In this document: one piece after another, positions 9,289-17,629 of the stretch
Numbering within the stretch: the stretch's first letter is position 1
Layout: each line of letters begins with the position of its first letter
Notes under the pieces: model-generated
What the model was told of the DNA's origin: nothing
Seen by the model: the letters and a program-made list of their open reading frames with translations, nothing else
The model's database searches: none
Origin: Streptomyces sp. CB09001
GTDB lineage: Bacteria; Actinomycetota; Actinomycetes; Streptomycetales; Streptomycetaceae
Length of the DNA: 64,000 nt
Assembly: GCF_003369795.1 (NCBI RefSeq)
Contig: NZ_CP026730.1
Coordinates: 3,658,001 to 3,722,000 of the forward strand
Direction of reading: 5' to 3'
Made by a program: the position numbers and the translations under genes

Positions 9289-9882
9289 TCAGTGTCCGGA
9301 GTCTTCGGAGTGCCCGGAGTGTCCGGTGGTGGGCTGGTAGGTGGCCGCCTTCACGGGCAGCTTGACCGTGACGGGGTCGGAGTGGGCGAAGTGCAGTTCG
9401 ACGGTGACGGACTGTCCCTGCTTCGGCTGTTGCTTCAGCTTCTCGAACATCAGGTGGTTTCCGCCGCTCTTGAACACGAGTTGACCGTGCGCGGGGACCT
9501 CGAGGCGGTCGACCTCCGTCATGGTCCCGTCGACGGTCTCGTGCACGGTGACCTCGCCGGCCTCGCTGGTGACGGAGGTCAGTTCGTCGGCCGACCCGCC
9601 CTCGTTGGTGATCGTGAGGAATCCGGCCGCCATCGAGTCGGAGACCGGCTGCGGTATGTAGGCGGCGTCGACCGAGAGTTCGGCACCGGAGGCCGCGGAA
9701 TCGGAGTCGGAGTCCGAGCCGCCGCACCCCGCGAGTGCCAGGGCGCCGATCACCGCGACGGCGGCGAGGGCGTGGCGTCGCCCCACGGGGCCCCCCGGGA
9801 ACCGCCTCACGGGGCTTCCCGCGAACCGCTTCACGGGGCCTCCCGCGATCCGCCTCACGGGGCTTCCCGCCGGCCGCCTCAC
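9289..9882 (-). CDS. ecuC: Extracytoplasmic copper chaperone, PCu(A)C domain (ECuC-like)
   Basis: Lipoprotein copper chaperone, 197 residues from the chosen start. The lipobox is ALAGC near residue 51, followed by a Ser/Asp-rich spacer. The PCu(A)C Cu(I) site is seen as HETVDGTM ... HLMF, with the His and Met residues spaced as in the family. It probably passes Cu(I) to Sco. The GTG at 9882 overlaps the sco stop (GTGA) and gives a long N-terminus made of near-identical RRxxGxPV units; later GTG codons in the same repeat (about 9858, 9834 and 9810) would give a more normal lipoprotein signal, so the exact start is uncertain. Confidence 0.85.
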   Translation of the reverse strand: MRRPAGSPVRRIAGGPVKRFAGSPVRRFPGGPVGRRHALAAVAVIGALALAGCGGSDSDSDSAASGAELSVDAAYIPQPVSDSMAAGFLTITNEGGSADELTSVTSEAGEVTVHETVDGTMTEVDRLEVPAHGQLVFKSGGNHLMFEKLKQQPKQGQSVTVELHFAHSDPVTVKLPVKAATYQPTTGHSGHSEDSGH

Positions 9883-9885
9883 GGG
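9786..9885. repeat. 24-base tandem repeat at the sco/ecuC junction
   Basis: About four copies of a 24-base unit containing CCTCACGGGGCTTCCCGC, with small changes between copies, span the sco stop and the start of ecuC. In the ecuC frame each unit encodes eight residues of the form RRxxGxPV, and each carries an in-frame GTG. The repeat sits before the hydrophobic core of the lipoprotein signal. Confidence 0.8.
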
Positions 9886-10529
9886 TTCTCCCCCTTGATG
9901 AGCTTGGGGAGGTCCTTGGTGTAGTCGTCGACCGTGGCGTCCTCGCCGTACAGGACGTAGCCCGCGTCGGACTTCGGGGAGAAGGCGACGACCTGGGTGC
10001 CGTGGGTCGAGACGATCTTGCCGTCCTTGTCCTTGGTCGGCGGGTCGATCGAGATGCCGAGTGTGCGGGCGCCGGCCTGGATGGTGTCGAATTCGCCGGT
10101 GAGGCCGACGATCTGCGGGTCGATGCCCTTGAGCCACTTGCCGAGCGCGGCCGGGGTGTCGCGCTCCGGGTCGGTGCTGACGAACACGACGCGGAGTTTG
10201 TCCTGCTCCGCCTGGGCGAGCTGCTTCTTGGCCACGGCGATGTTGTTCATGGTCAGCGGGCAGACGTCGGGGCAGTGGGTGTAGCCGAAGTAGATCAGGG
10301 TGGGCTTGCCGGCGGTCTGCTCGCGGAGGTCGTACTTCTTGCCCCGGGTGTCGGTGAGGACCAGGTCGGGCTTCTCGAAGGGCTTGTCGAGGACGGTGGC
10401 GGCCTGCTGGCTGTTGTCCTCGGAGACCACGGTCACGGGCTTGTCGCTGTCGGCACCGCTGCCGCACGCGGACAGCGTCAGCGAGGCGGCGGCGAGCAGG
10501 GCGGCCGTGGCGAACGTCTTCTTGCGCAT
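9879..10529 (-). CDS. sco: Sco1/SenC family copper chaperone
   Basis: Membrane-anchored thioredoxin-fold copper chaperone of 216 residues. The lipobox is LSAC (Cys21). The copper site CxxxC is seen in YTHCPDVCPLT near residue 90, with a distal histidine in STHGTQVVAF near 175. Sco proteins deliver copper to the Cu-A site of cytochrome oxidase; in S. lividans the orthologue is reported to be needed for development under low copper, as far as I recall. Downstream ecuC is translationally coupled, and upstream lies a strong nested hairpin separating it from the ycnI homologue, so this gene may have its own promoter. Confidence 0.94.
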   Translation of the reverse strand: MRKKTFATAALLAAASLTLSACGSGADSDKPVTVVSEDNSQQAATVLDKPFEKPDLVLTDTRGKKYDLREQTAGKPTLIYFGYTHCPDVCPLTMNNIAVAKKQLAQAEQDKLRVVFVSTDPERDTPAALGKWLKGIDPQIVGLTGEFDTIQAGARTLGISIDPPTKDKDGKIVSTHGTQVVAFSPKSDAGYVLYGEDATVDDYTKDLPKLIKGENP

Positions 10530-10556
10530 AGAAAAATGTCCCAGATGTGAGGTGCA

Positions 10557-10612
10557 CCGGTGCGCGCCGGGGTCCGCCGGAGGACCGGCGGACGGTGTCC
10601 GGCGCGCACCGG
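10557..10612 (-). terminator. Nested inverted repeat between ycnI-like gene and sco
   Basis: Outer arms 10557-10570 and 10599-10612 (CCGGTGCGCGCCGG and its complement) are perfect over 14 bases. Inside them 10572-10580 and 10585-10593 form a second perfect 9-base stem around an AGGA loop. It lies in the 133-base gap between two same-strand copper genes, so it may end ycnI transcription or attenuate read-through into sco. No T-run follows, which is usual in Streptomyces. Confidence 0.65.
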
Positions 10613-10662
10613 ACGAGATGATGCGCCGACGCGGTCACGCCGACGCACCGGCACGGGTGCTG

Positions 10663-11424
10663 TTACGCCGCCGCGCCGGAGTTGCGCCGACGGCCGGCCA
10701 GCACGCCGTACGCGACGCCCGCGGCACCGACGACGATGCCGACGATGCCGAGGACCCGGGCGGTGGTGTCACTGCCGTCGCCGGAGCCGGAGTCCGACGA
10801 GGAGGCGTCGGCGGCGGTGTTCTGTGCGGCCGCCCCGGTGTCGTCGGCCTTGGCGTCCGAGGCACCCGACGCGCCGTGGGCGTCGTCCTCGGCGGCGGAG
10901 AGCTTGAGCACGGGTGCCGGGGTGTCGGGCTCGTCCTGGCCCTCCTGCGGCACCTCGATCCAGCGCACGACCTCCTTGTTGGAGTACGTCTGGATCGCCT
11001 TGAACACCAGCTGGTCGGCGTCCTCGGGCAGCGCGCCGATGGAGACCGGGAACTTCTGGAAGTAACCCGGCTCGACACCCTTGCCGTCGGCGGTCCAGGT
11101 CACCTTGGTGACGACCTCGGTGATCTGCTTGCCGTGCGCCTCCAGCGGCTTGGCCGGCTTGGCCCTGGTGACGTCGGCCTTCCAGCCGGGGACCGGCTGC
11201 GGCATGACGGACGCCAGCGGGTGGTCGGTGGGGAAGCTGACCTCCAGCTTGGTGGTGGAGGCGTTGTCGCGCTCGTTGGGGACCTTGAAGTCGACGACCG
11301 CGTAGCCGCCCTTGGCGGCCGCGCCCTCCGGCTGCACGCTGACGTGCGCGAAGGCGGGGGCGGACAGGGCGAGGACGGCGATGCCGGACACGGCGCCGGC
11401 GGCGGCGATACGGGAAGCCTTCAT
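10663..11424 (-). CDS. YcnI family (DUF1775) copper-binding protein
   Basis: Secreted, membrane-anchored protein of 253 residues. The signal peptide (1-28) ends at AFA, leaving a mature N-terminal His (HVSVQPEG), the residue that binds Cu(II) with a conserved Trp/Glu in characterised YcnI proteins. The DUF1775 domain covers about residues 29-165; an Ala/Asp/Ser-rich spacer follows, then a membrane helix near 225-245 and a short basic tail (RRRNSGAAA). It heads the sco-ecuC-copCD-dtpA set on the same strand and probably works in the same copper pathway. The ATG at 11424 gives a complete signal peptide. Confidence 0.9.
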   Translation of the reverse strand: MKASRIAAAGAVSGIAVLALSAPAFAHVSVQPEGAAAKGGYAVVDFKVPNERDNASTTKLEVSFPTDHPLASVMPQPVPGWKADVTRAKPAKPLEAHGKQITEVVTKVTWTADGKGVEPGYFQKFPVSIGALPEDADQLVFKAIQTYSNKEVVRWIEVPQEGQDEPDTPAPVLKLSAAEDDAHGASGASDAKADDTGAAAQNTAADASSSDSGSGDGSDTTARVLGIVGIVVGAAGVAYGVLAGRRRNSGAAA

Positions 11425-11551
11425 GGACGGAGTACTCCGCTTCGTGGGGACACCGGTGCTGGCCCGGTGCCGAGTGACGGGAGGAATGCGCGCACGCGCG
11501 CGTGCCGCACGACGGCGGCCTCTCCCGGAGCGGGACGGTGGTCGCGTCGTG

Positions 11552-12400
11552 TCAGGCGGCGAGGGCGAACGCGTCACTCGGCGGGCCGCGCCTGATGACG
11601 GTGTGCTGGAGCGCGGTGGTACGGGGCCGGGGCGGCATCCACGGGCCGGGGCGCGGCGGGCGCGGACCCGTACCGGGGGCGCCGGCCAGCCCGGCGTGCA
11701 GGGCGCGCACCAGGGAGAGCGCCGCGCGCAGGGCGCGGACGAAGGCCGCTTCGGCCATGGACTGGGCCGAGTGCGCCGACAGTTCGACGAGCCGGGCCAC
11801 GGCCAGGTCCCCGCGCCGCAGCAGCCAGCCGGCGGCCAGGGCCGCGAGGACGTGCCCGAGCAGCATCGGCAGGGACGGCAGCAGGGAGGCGGAGGCACCC
11901 GCGGTGGACAGGGCGTCGGCGGAATGGTGCGCCGCACCCGTGGGGACGTCCGGCGCGATCCGCGCGTCGGTGAGGATCCGCTGTGCCTGGGTCGGGCTGA
12001 TCGCCGCCGCGGTGGTCCCGCAGACCAGGCGTGCGGCCTGCTGGACCAGGGAGGCGTCGGACAGCGCACCCGCCCCGCCGCCGGAAGCGGCGGCCGTACC
12101 GGAGGCCGTGGCCGCGGCGGTGCCGTGCTGGCCGAGGCCGAACAGGGTGTGCAGCGCGGTCTGTCCGACGGTGAGCAGTACCGCGATGCCGGGCAGCGAG
12201 CGCCGGCGGCCGGCGAGCGGCGCGGCGACCAGGACCACCCCGAGGAACCCCGCGCCCAGCGACCACAGGGGAACGGTGGCGCAGGAGGCGAGGGTGTGCC
12301 CCGCCGCGGCCAGCACGACGCAGACCGCGGCGAACACCGCGGCCCGCAGGATCCGGAGATCGTTCCCGGAGCGCGCCGTTGGCGGGTGGGGGGCAGTCAT
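11552..12400 (-). CDS. Hypothetical membrane protein upstream of the copper cluster
   Basis: A 282-residue protein of unknown function. It has hydrophobic helices near residues 18-36, 45-62 and 70-90, a long Ala/Gly/Ser-rich middle with one Cys-containing segment, another helix near 190-210 and a basic Pro/Arg-rich C-terminal tail. It lies 127 bases upstream of the ycnI homologue on the same strand, so it may be part of the copper group, but I see no His/Met metal-binding clusters in it. Similar membrane proteins next to ycnI genes are seen in other Streptomyces, from memory. The ATG at 12400 (MTAPHPP) is preferred over a much longer upstream frame. Confidence 0.7.
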   Translation of the reverse strand: MTAPHPPTARSGNDLRILRAAVFAAVCVVLAAAGHTLASCATVPLWSLGAGFLGVVLVAAPLAGRRRSLPGIAVLLTVGQTALHTLFGLGQHGTAAATASGTAAASGGGAGALSDASLVQQAARLVCGTTAAAISPTQAQRILTDARIAPDVPTGAAHHSADALSTAGASASLLPSLPMLLGHVLAALAAGWLLRRGDLAVARLVELSAHSAQSMAEAAFVRALRAALSLVRALHAGLAGAPGTGPRPPRPGPWMPPRPRTTALQHTVIRRGPPSDAFALAA

Positions 12401-12434
12401 GGCGGGCTCATCATCGCACTCACGGCCCGCACGC

Positions 12435-12463
12435 CGTACGGCAGGTCCACAAGATGCCGTACG
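12435..12463. promoter_or_regulatory. Inverted repeat in divergent promoter region
   Basis: Perfect 9-base arms CGTACGGCA (12435-12443) and TGCCGTACG (12455-12463) with an 11-base spacer, in the 241-base gap between the divergent genes at 12400(-) and 12642(+). Its position suggests an operator, but which regulator binds it is unknown. Confidence 0.45.
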
Positions 12464-12641
12464 ACCGGAACGCGGGGACAGGCACCGAAGGTCACGTTCT
12501 GTTCCGGGCCGCCCCGCATACACCGGTCGGCGGCGGCGACGCATCCGCCAGACGAGCGGTGTCACGGGTGCGGCGTGCTTACGCCACGCCGTGAGGGGCA
12601 ATACGTATCGGTATGTCGAGCCGCGGCCGGGAGGCTGGAGC

Positions 12642-13106
12642 ATGAGCATCTGGTGGTCACTCCATTTGCGGCGCGAGGCTGCGAGCGTGCCCCTGGCCCG
12701 CCGCCTGCTGATCGGCACCATGGAGACCGCGGGCGTCGACCCCGACATCTCCTTCGACCTCTCCGTCGCGCTGAGCGAGGCCTGCGCGAACGCCGTCGAG
12801 CACGGCGGGGACGACGGGTCCGGCGGCCCGGGCGAGGCGTACCGCGTCACGGCCTACCTGGACGGCGAGCGGTGCCGGATCGAGGTCGCCGACACGGGCC
12901 CCGGTTTTCCCGCCCCCGCTCCGGGCGGGCCGCACGGTGTGATCCGCCCGGCGGCCCCGGAGGCGGAGAGCGGTCGCGGCCTGTGTCTCATCCGGGAGCT
13001 GGCCGACCACGTCCACATCGGCAGTGCGCCGGGGCGGGCCGGTGCCGTCGTGAGCTTCGACAAGGTCCTCAAGTGGCGCGAGAACGCCCCGCTGGTGGCG
13101 GTGTGA
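12642..13106 (+). CDS. RsbW-like anti-sigma factor / ATP-binding kinase
   Basis: Cytoplasmic GHKL-type ATPase of 154 residues, like the RsbW/SpoIIAB kinases that hold SigB-type sigma factors and phosphorylate STAS antagonists. The N-box is ALSEACANAVEHG near residue 48, the G1 box VADTGPGF near 82, and G2 is SGRGLCLIRELAD near 107. The ATG at 12642 (MSIWWSLHLRREA) is preceded by GGAGGCTGGAGC, giving a ribosome site at normal distance. Many such kinases are scattered in Streptomyces genomes; its partner sigma factor is unknown, although SigN, SigF and a STAS protein occur in this window. Confidence 0.88.
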   Translation: MSIWWSLHLRREAASVPLARRLLIGTMETAGVDPDISFDLSVALSEACANAVEHGGDDGSGGPGEAYRVTAYLDGERCRIEVADTGPGFPAPAPGGPHGVIRPAAPEAESGRGLCLIRELADHVHIGSAPGRAGAVVSFDKVLKWRENAPLVAV

Positions 13107-13125
13107 CGGCAGGGTCCGGACACGC

Positions 13126-13160
13126 CGACGGCCGGGCACCCGCGTGGTGCCCGGCCGTCG
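13126..13160. terminator. Bidirectional terminator hairpin
   Basis: Perfect 15-base inverted repeat (CGACGGCCGGGCACC and complement, 13126-13140 / 13146-13160) with a 5-base loop, midway between the convergent ends of the RsbW-like gene and the aminopeptidase gene. It should end transcription from both sides. Confidence 0.8.
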
Positions 13161-13175
13161 AACGGCAGGTGCGGG

Positions 13176-14660
13176 TCAGCCCTTCAGCGCGGCCATCCAC
13201 TCCTCGACCTCGTCCGACCGGCGCGGCAGCCCGGCGGACAGGTTCCGGTTGCCGTCGGCGGTGACGAGGATGTCGTCCTCGATGCGCACACCGATGCCCC
13301 GGTACCCCTCGGGCACGGTCAGGTCGTCGGCCTGGAAGTACAGGCCCGGCTCGACGGTGAGCACCATGCCGGGCTCCAGCGTGCCGTCGACGTACGACTC
13401 GACGCGCGCGGCGGCGCAGTCGTGGACGTCCATGCCGAGCATGTGGCCGGTGCCGTGCAGCGTCCAGCGGCGCTGCAGGCCCAGCTCCAGCACGCGCTCG
13501 ACGGGGCCCTCGACCAGGCCCCACTCGACGAGCCGCTCGGCCAGCACGCGCTGGGACGCGTCGTGGAAGTCGCGGTACTTGGCGCCCGGCTTCACTGCCG
13601 CGATGCCGGCCTCCTGGGCGTCGTACACGGCGTCGTAGATCTTCTTCTGCAGCTCGCTGTAGGTGCCGTTGACCGGCAGCGTGCGGGTGACGTCGGCGGT
13701 GTAGTAGGTGTGCGTCTCCACGCCCGCGTCGAGCAGCAGCAGGTCGCCGGAGCGGACCGGGCCGTCGTTGCGGACCCAGTGCAGGGTGCAGGCGTGCGGG
13801 CCCGCGGCGCAGATGGAGCCGTAGCCGACGTCGTTGCCTTCCACGCGCGCGCGGAGGAAGAAGGTTCCTTCGATGTAGCGCTCGCTGGTCGCCTCGGCCC
13901 TGTCGAGGACCTTCACGACGTCCTCGAAGCCGCGCACGGTGGAGTCGACGGCTTTCTGCAGCTCGCCGATCTCGAACTCGTCCTTGACGATGCGGGCCTC
14001 GGAGAGGAAGACGCGCAGTTCCTCGTCGCGCTCGGCGGTGACCTTGTCGGTCAGGGCCGCCTCGATCCCGGCGTCGTAGCCGCGCACGACGCGCACGGGG
14101 CCGGTGGCCTCGCGCAGGCTGTCGGCCAGTTCGCGGACGTCGGAGGCGGGGATGCCGTACAGCGTCCCGGCCTCGGTGAGGGAGTGGCGGCGGCCGACCC
14201 ACAGCTCGCCCTGTCCGTTCAGCCAGAACTCGCCGTTCTCGCGGTCCGAGCGCGGCAGCAGGTAGATCGTCGCGGTGTGGCCGTCGCCGCGGGGCTCCAG
14301 GACCAGGACGCCGTCCTCGGTCTGGTTGCCGGTCAGGTACGCGTACTCGACCGAGGCGCGGAAGGAGTACTCCGTGTCGTTGGAGCGGGTCTTCAGGTTG
14401 CCCGCGGGGATCACCAGGCGCTCGCCGGGGAAGCGGGCGGACAGGGCGGCACGGCGGGCGGCGGTCTCGGCGGCCTGGGCGATCGGCTCCAGGTCGTGCA
14501 GCTCCGTGTCGGCCCAGCCGGACTTCATGTTCTCGGCCAGCTCGTCGGACACGCCCGGGTACAGGCCGTTCTTGCGCTGCTTGATCGGCTCTTCGGACTC
14601 GTCCGGGGTCTCCGGGTTCTCCGGGTTCTCCGAGATCTCCGGGGTGAGCTCATCCGCCAC
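13176..14660 (-). CDS. pepP: Xaa-Pro aminopeptidase (aminopeptidase P, M24B)
   Basis: Cytoplasmic metallopeptidase removing an N-terminal residue next to proline, 494 residues. After an acidic Pro/Glu-rich N-terminus, the creatinase/AMP-N domain covers about 50-190 and the pita-bread catalytic domain about 220-490. The metal ligands are visible: Asp in LLLLDAGVETH, Asp in TADVTRT, His in HGTGHMLGMDVHD, Glu in TVEPGLYF and Glu in RIEDDILVT. The start GTG at 14660 lies six bases after AGGAGG; an ATG two codons upstream (14666) abuts the ribosome site directly and is less likely. It stands alone with its own terminator. Confidence 0.93.
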   Translation of the reverse strand: MADELTPEISENPENPETPDESEEPIKQRKNGLYPGVSDELAENMKSGWADTELHDLEPIAQAAETAARRAALSARFPGERLVIPAGNLKTRSNDTEYSFRASVEYAYLTGNQTEDGVLVLEPRGDGHTATIYLLPRSDRENGEFWLNGQGELWVGRRHSLTEAGTLYGIPASDVRELADSLREATGPVRVVRGYDAGIEAALTDKVTAERDEELRVFLSEARIVKDEFEIGELQKAVDSTVRGFEDVVKVLDRAEATSERYIEGTFFLRARVEGNDVGYGSICAAGPHACTLHWVRNDGPVRSGDLLLLDAGVETHTYYTADVTRTLPVNGTYSELQKKIYDAVYDAQEAGIAAVKPGAKYRDFHDASQRVLAERLVEWGLVEGPVERVLELGLQRRWTLHGTGHMLGMDVHDCAAARVESYVDGTLEPGMVLTVEPGLYFQADDLTVPEGYRGIGVRIEDDILVTADGNRNLSAGLPRRSDEVEEWMAALKG

Positions 14661-14815
14661 GGTCATCCTCCTAGTACGGCACTGGACCACCCCCATCGTA
14701 CGGTCGTACGGAAGGGGGCCCAGGGCCGAAGGGCCTGTTACACGGAGGCGCTACCGTCCGCTGTCCGGTACGGAGCGGGTGTATGTGTCCGATATTCGGC
14801 CACTGCCGGAATCCG

Positions 14816-16249
14816 TTATTCGAATCTGACCGCCAGCAGGACGACGTCCTCCTCGGAGTCCGTCTCCGCCTTCCCGTCGGGCAGCACCGTGCGCAGCACG
14901 TGCTCGACGACCGCGTCCGCGTCCTGCCGAGCGGCCCGGGGGACGCCGGCCGCCGCGGCGTGCAGCCGGGCGAAGGCGCGGTCGGCCGGGTCGCCGGTGC
15001 GGTGCAGCAGTCCGTCGGTGTAGAGCAGAACCGTCTCTCCGGGTTCGGCCTCGAGCTCCACGCTGGGCGCCTCCCAGCAGGCGAGCATGCCGAGCGGCGC
15101 GGAGAGGGAGGTCTCGACGAACTCGGTGCGCCGCTGACCGATCAGGAGGGGCGGGCTGTGCCCGGCGCCGGCCAGGGTGATCCGGCGCAGCGCGGGCTCG
15201 CAGTAGCCGAACAGCGCGGTGGCCGAGCGGGCCGGCTCGGTGAGCCGCAGCAGCAGCTCCAGGTCGGACAGGACGGCGACCGGGTCCTCGCCCTCCATCA
15301 CGGCGTACGCCCGCAGCGAGGCGCGCAGCCGCCCCATCGCCGCGACCGCGCTCGGTCCCGACCCGGTGACGGAGCCGACGGAGAGGCCGAGGGCCGCGTC
15401 CGGCAGCGGCAGCGCGTCGTACCAGTCGCCCCCGCCGAGCGGGCCGGTGCGGTGCCGGGCGGCGAGCTGCACGCCGGGCACCCGGGGCAGCCGGGAGGGC
15501 AGCAGCTCCTCGGCCATGGTCGCCATGGACGTGCGGGTGCGCTCGATCTCCAGGAGGTGTGCCAGGTGCGGGGCGGCGTAGCGGGCGTACAGGCCGGCCA
15601 GGTGACGCTGCCGTTCTGCCGGTTCGGCGGGCTCGTCGTAGAGCCAGACGGCGGCGCCGAGGCGCGCGGTGCCCTCGGCGGACAGCGGGATCGCGTAGCT
15701 GGCGGCGTAGCCGAGGCGGGCGGCGACCTCGCGGTGGCGGGGGTCGAGGGTCTTCTCGGCGAGCAGGTCGGGTTCGGCGATGCCGTCCTCGTCGAGGGGC
15801 GGTCCGTCCAGAATCCGCCCGTGGGGCAGGGCACTTCGGGGCACGGTCTCGATGTGGCCGAGATCGGCGCGGGCGAGTCCGAGACCGACGGTGGTGTCGG
15901 GGCCGAGTCCATCGGCCGGTTCCAGTGCGACGAGCCCGCGACGGGCGCCGACCAGGGCGGCTCCGGCGCGCAGCACTTCCTGGAGGCCGTCGGCGAGGGT
16001 GCCCGTGCGGACCAGGCGTTCGGTCAGTTCGTGCAGGGTCGTGAGGTCCGAGACCCAGCCGGCGAGCCGGTCCTGGAGCAGGGCCCCGGGGGCACAAGGG
16101 GTGCCCGAGGCGTCCGTGACGGCCGCGGCGTCCGCCGTGTGGGACTCGGCAGCCGGGGAGGTGTCCGCGGCGGCGGGCGCGACAGTGTGTGCGGGGGACG
16201 GAACCGTTGAATCGATTCCGGCCACTTTCGCAGGGTGCGGGGCGTTCAT
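14816..16249 (-). CDS. GAF-PP2C (SpoIIE/RsbU-type) protein phosphatase
   Basis: Predicted serine/threonine phosphatase of 477 residues that would dephosphorylate a STAS anti-sigma antagonist. A disordered Ala/Thr/Ser-rich N-terminus (1-55) leads to a GAF sensor domain (about 60-235) and a SpoIIE-type PP2C domain (about 260-477). Catalytic aspartates are seen in GGDWYDALPLPD near residue 283 and in LLYTDGLLHR near 410. It sits between pepP and a primase-polymerase homologue with no obvious operon partner. Streptomyces encode dozens of such phosphatases, so its target cannot be named; candidates in this window are the RsbW-like proteins and the STAS protein at 55790. Confidence 0.9.
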   Translation of the reverse strand: MNAPHPAKVAGIDSTVPSPAHTVAPAAADTSPAAESHTADAAAVTDASGTPCAPGALLQDRLAGWVSDLTTLHELTERLVRTGTLADGLQEVLRAGAALVGARRGLVALEPADGLGPDTTVGLGLARADLGHIETVPRSALPHGRILDGPPLDEDGIAEPDLLAEKTLDPRHREVAARLGYAASYAIPLSAEGTARLGAAVWLYDEPAEPAERQRHLAGLYARYAAPHLAHLLEIERTRTSMATMAEELLPSRLPRVPGVQLAARHRTGPLGGGDWYDALPLPDAALGLSVGSVTGSGPSAVAAMGRLRASLRAYAVMEGEDPVAVLSDLELLLRLTEPARSATALFGYCEPALRRITLAGAGHSPPLLIGQRRTEFVETSLSAPLGMLACWEAPSVELEAEPGETVLLYTDGLLHRTGDPADRAFARLHAAAAGVPRAARQDADAVVEHVLRTVLPDGKAETDSEEDVVLLAVRFE

Positions 16250-16908
16250 GGCGTCCGGCCTTCCGACCGGCGCTTACTGCTCAAAAGCATCGCAAACCCC
16301 CATGTCATTCTGCGCCGCCAGCAGTGTCTCCACATGTACACGCACTCGTAAGGGGATGTCCAGCATTGTCCTGCCGGGATTCCTGGTGTCCATGGGGTGT
16401 GAGCGGCCTCCTTCTCGACCCCTTGCGGAAAAGCGAAATTGGCTTGAAACTGCCCCAGAGGACGCCTTGTTGCGGTCGACTGGGGGTGCTTCACGGAGCG
16501 TCACAGCGGTCGCGATGGGTACGTACTCGGAGAAAGCCGGGGGTGGTTGGGGGCCACCTGGAACCCGGCGACGGACCCGGGCGTCCTATCCACCGACGAC
16601 CGTGCCCCATCCTCCCGTGGCGGAGGCGAAGAGAAATACGCGCGACGGCAAAACGCCAGACTTCGCCACCCCCGCGCCACGCCCCTGCTTTTGCCAGACG
16701 CAGTGGCCGGTACCGTCACGGACGAAGTCAGTGCTCGACCGTGTTCGACCCACAGGGGTTTCCCTTGCCCTTGGCGGAGGTGTTCCTCGTGGGAACACCC
16801 CTCGGCAGGGGTGTGATGCGCCACCAGCAACGCACAGCGAAGTGATCGACACATGGTGTGAAGTGACCACGGTGTTGCCAGGCGTGCAACGGAAAGGAAC
16901 GAGCGCTC
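16250..16908. other. Gene-free divergent region
   Basis: 659 bases between the divergent phosphatase and primase-like genes. Open frames here lack the third-position GC bias of the neighbours and I accept none. It should hold both promoters. The only marked structures are two overlapping hairpins at 16779-16814, annotated separately. Confidence 0.6.
16779..16814 (+). promoter_or_regulatory. Two overlapping, mutually exclusive hairpins
   Basis: Stem A pairs GGTGTTCC (16779-16786) with GGAACACC (16792-16799). Stem B pairs ACACCCCT (16795-16802) with AGGGGTGT (16807-16814). Both are perfect 8-base stems with 5- and 4-base loops and share bases 16795-16799, so only one can form. They lie 95 bases before the primase-like start and could act as a switch in its leader RNA. 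Confidence 0.5.
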
Positions 16909-17574
16909 ATGCGCGAGATCCTCGGAAGGCGACGCAGGCTCCTGTCCCAGCACGACGACGGGCAGCCTGAGCTGATCGGCGCGGCCCTGACCTACGCGAC
17001 ACAATGGCAGTGGCCCGTACTCCCGGGCGCGGCGGCGGACCCGCGGTCGCGGTCGCGCTGCGGCTGCCCCGACCCCGAGTGCACGGTGCCGGGCGCGCAT
17101 CCCTTCGACCCCGGTCTCCTCGCGGCGACCACCAATGCGCGCATGGTGCGCTGGTGGTGGACCAACCGGCCGGCCGCGCCGATCGTCCTGGCCACCGGGG
17201 GCAGCGCCCCGTGTGCCGTCTCCCTGCCCGCCCTGCCGGCCGCCCACGCCCTCGCCGCGCTCGACCGCGACGGGCTGCGGCTCGGCCCGGTCGTCGCCTC
17301 GCCCACGCGCTGGTCGCTGCTGGTCAGGCCGTACTCCATGGAGCAGTTGGGAGAGCTGCTCTACGCCAAGGACTTCGTCCCCGGCTCCCTGCGCTTCCAC
17401 GGTGAGGGCGGCTACCTCGCGCTGCCCCCGTCCGAGACCGGCAGCGGCGCCGTCCGCTGGGAGCGGGCGCCGCTGCCCGGCTCCGCCTCGCCCTGGGTGC
17501 CCGACGTGGAGGCCGTGGTGGACGCGGTGGTCGACGCCCTCACTCGTACGGGTGTGAGCGCGCCCGAGTTGTAG
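16909..17574 (+). CDS. Primase-polymerase domain homologue lacking catalytic residues
   Basis: A 221-residue protein that aligns by eye with bifunctional DNA primase/polymerase (prim-pol) N-terminal domains such as the one at 29029 in this window: both share the basic start, a small-Cys segment (RCGCPDPECTVPGAHPF here), a WWWTNRPAAPIVLATG-like region, and a GGYLALPPS segment. The active-site motifs are missing: the DxD of motif I (VDLDT in the intact protein) is replaced by CAVSLPALP, motif II SGGRHLW by SPTRWSLLV, and the Asp of motif III by LRFHGEGG. It is therefore probably a non-catalytic regulator or structural relative. Cys-rich residues 43-57 could bind zinc. Confidence 0.8.
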   Translation: MREILGRRRRLLSQHDDGQPELIGAALTYATQWQWPVLPGAAADPRSRSRCGCPDPECTVPGAHPFDPGLLAATTNARMVRWWWTNRPAAPIVLATGGSAPCAVSLPALPAAHALAALDRDGLRLGPVVASPTRWSLLVRPYSMEQLGELLYAKDFVPGSLRFHGEGGYLALPPSETGSGAVRWERAPLPGSASPWVPDVEAVVDAVVDALTRTGVSAPEL

Positions 17575-17629
17575 GGGTGTCCGGCGCGCGCCGGGTCCGC
17601 GACCGCCCTCGGTCGTTATCGTCCGCCCC

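Noticed and set aside
16250..16908. Several short open frames in the divergent gap
   Set aside because: No third-position GC bias and no recognisable domains.
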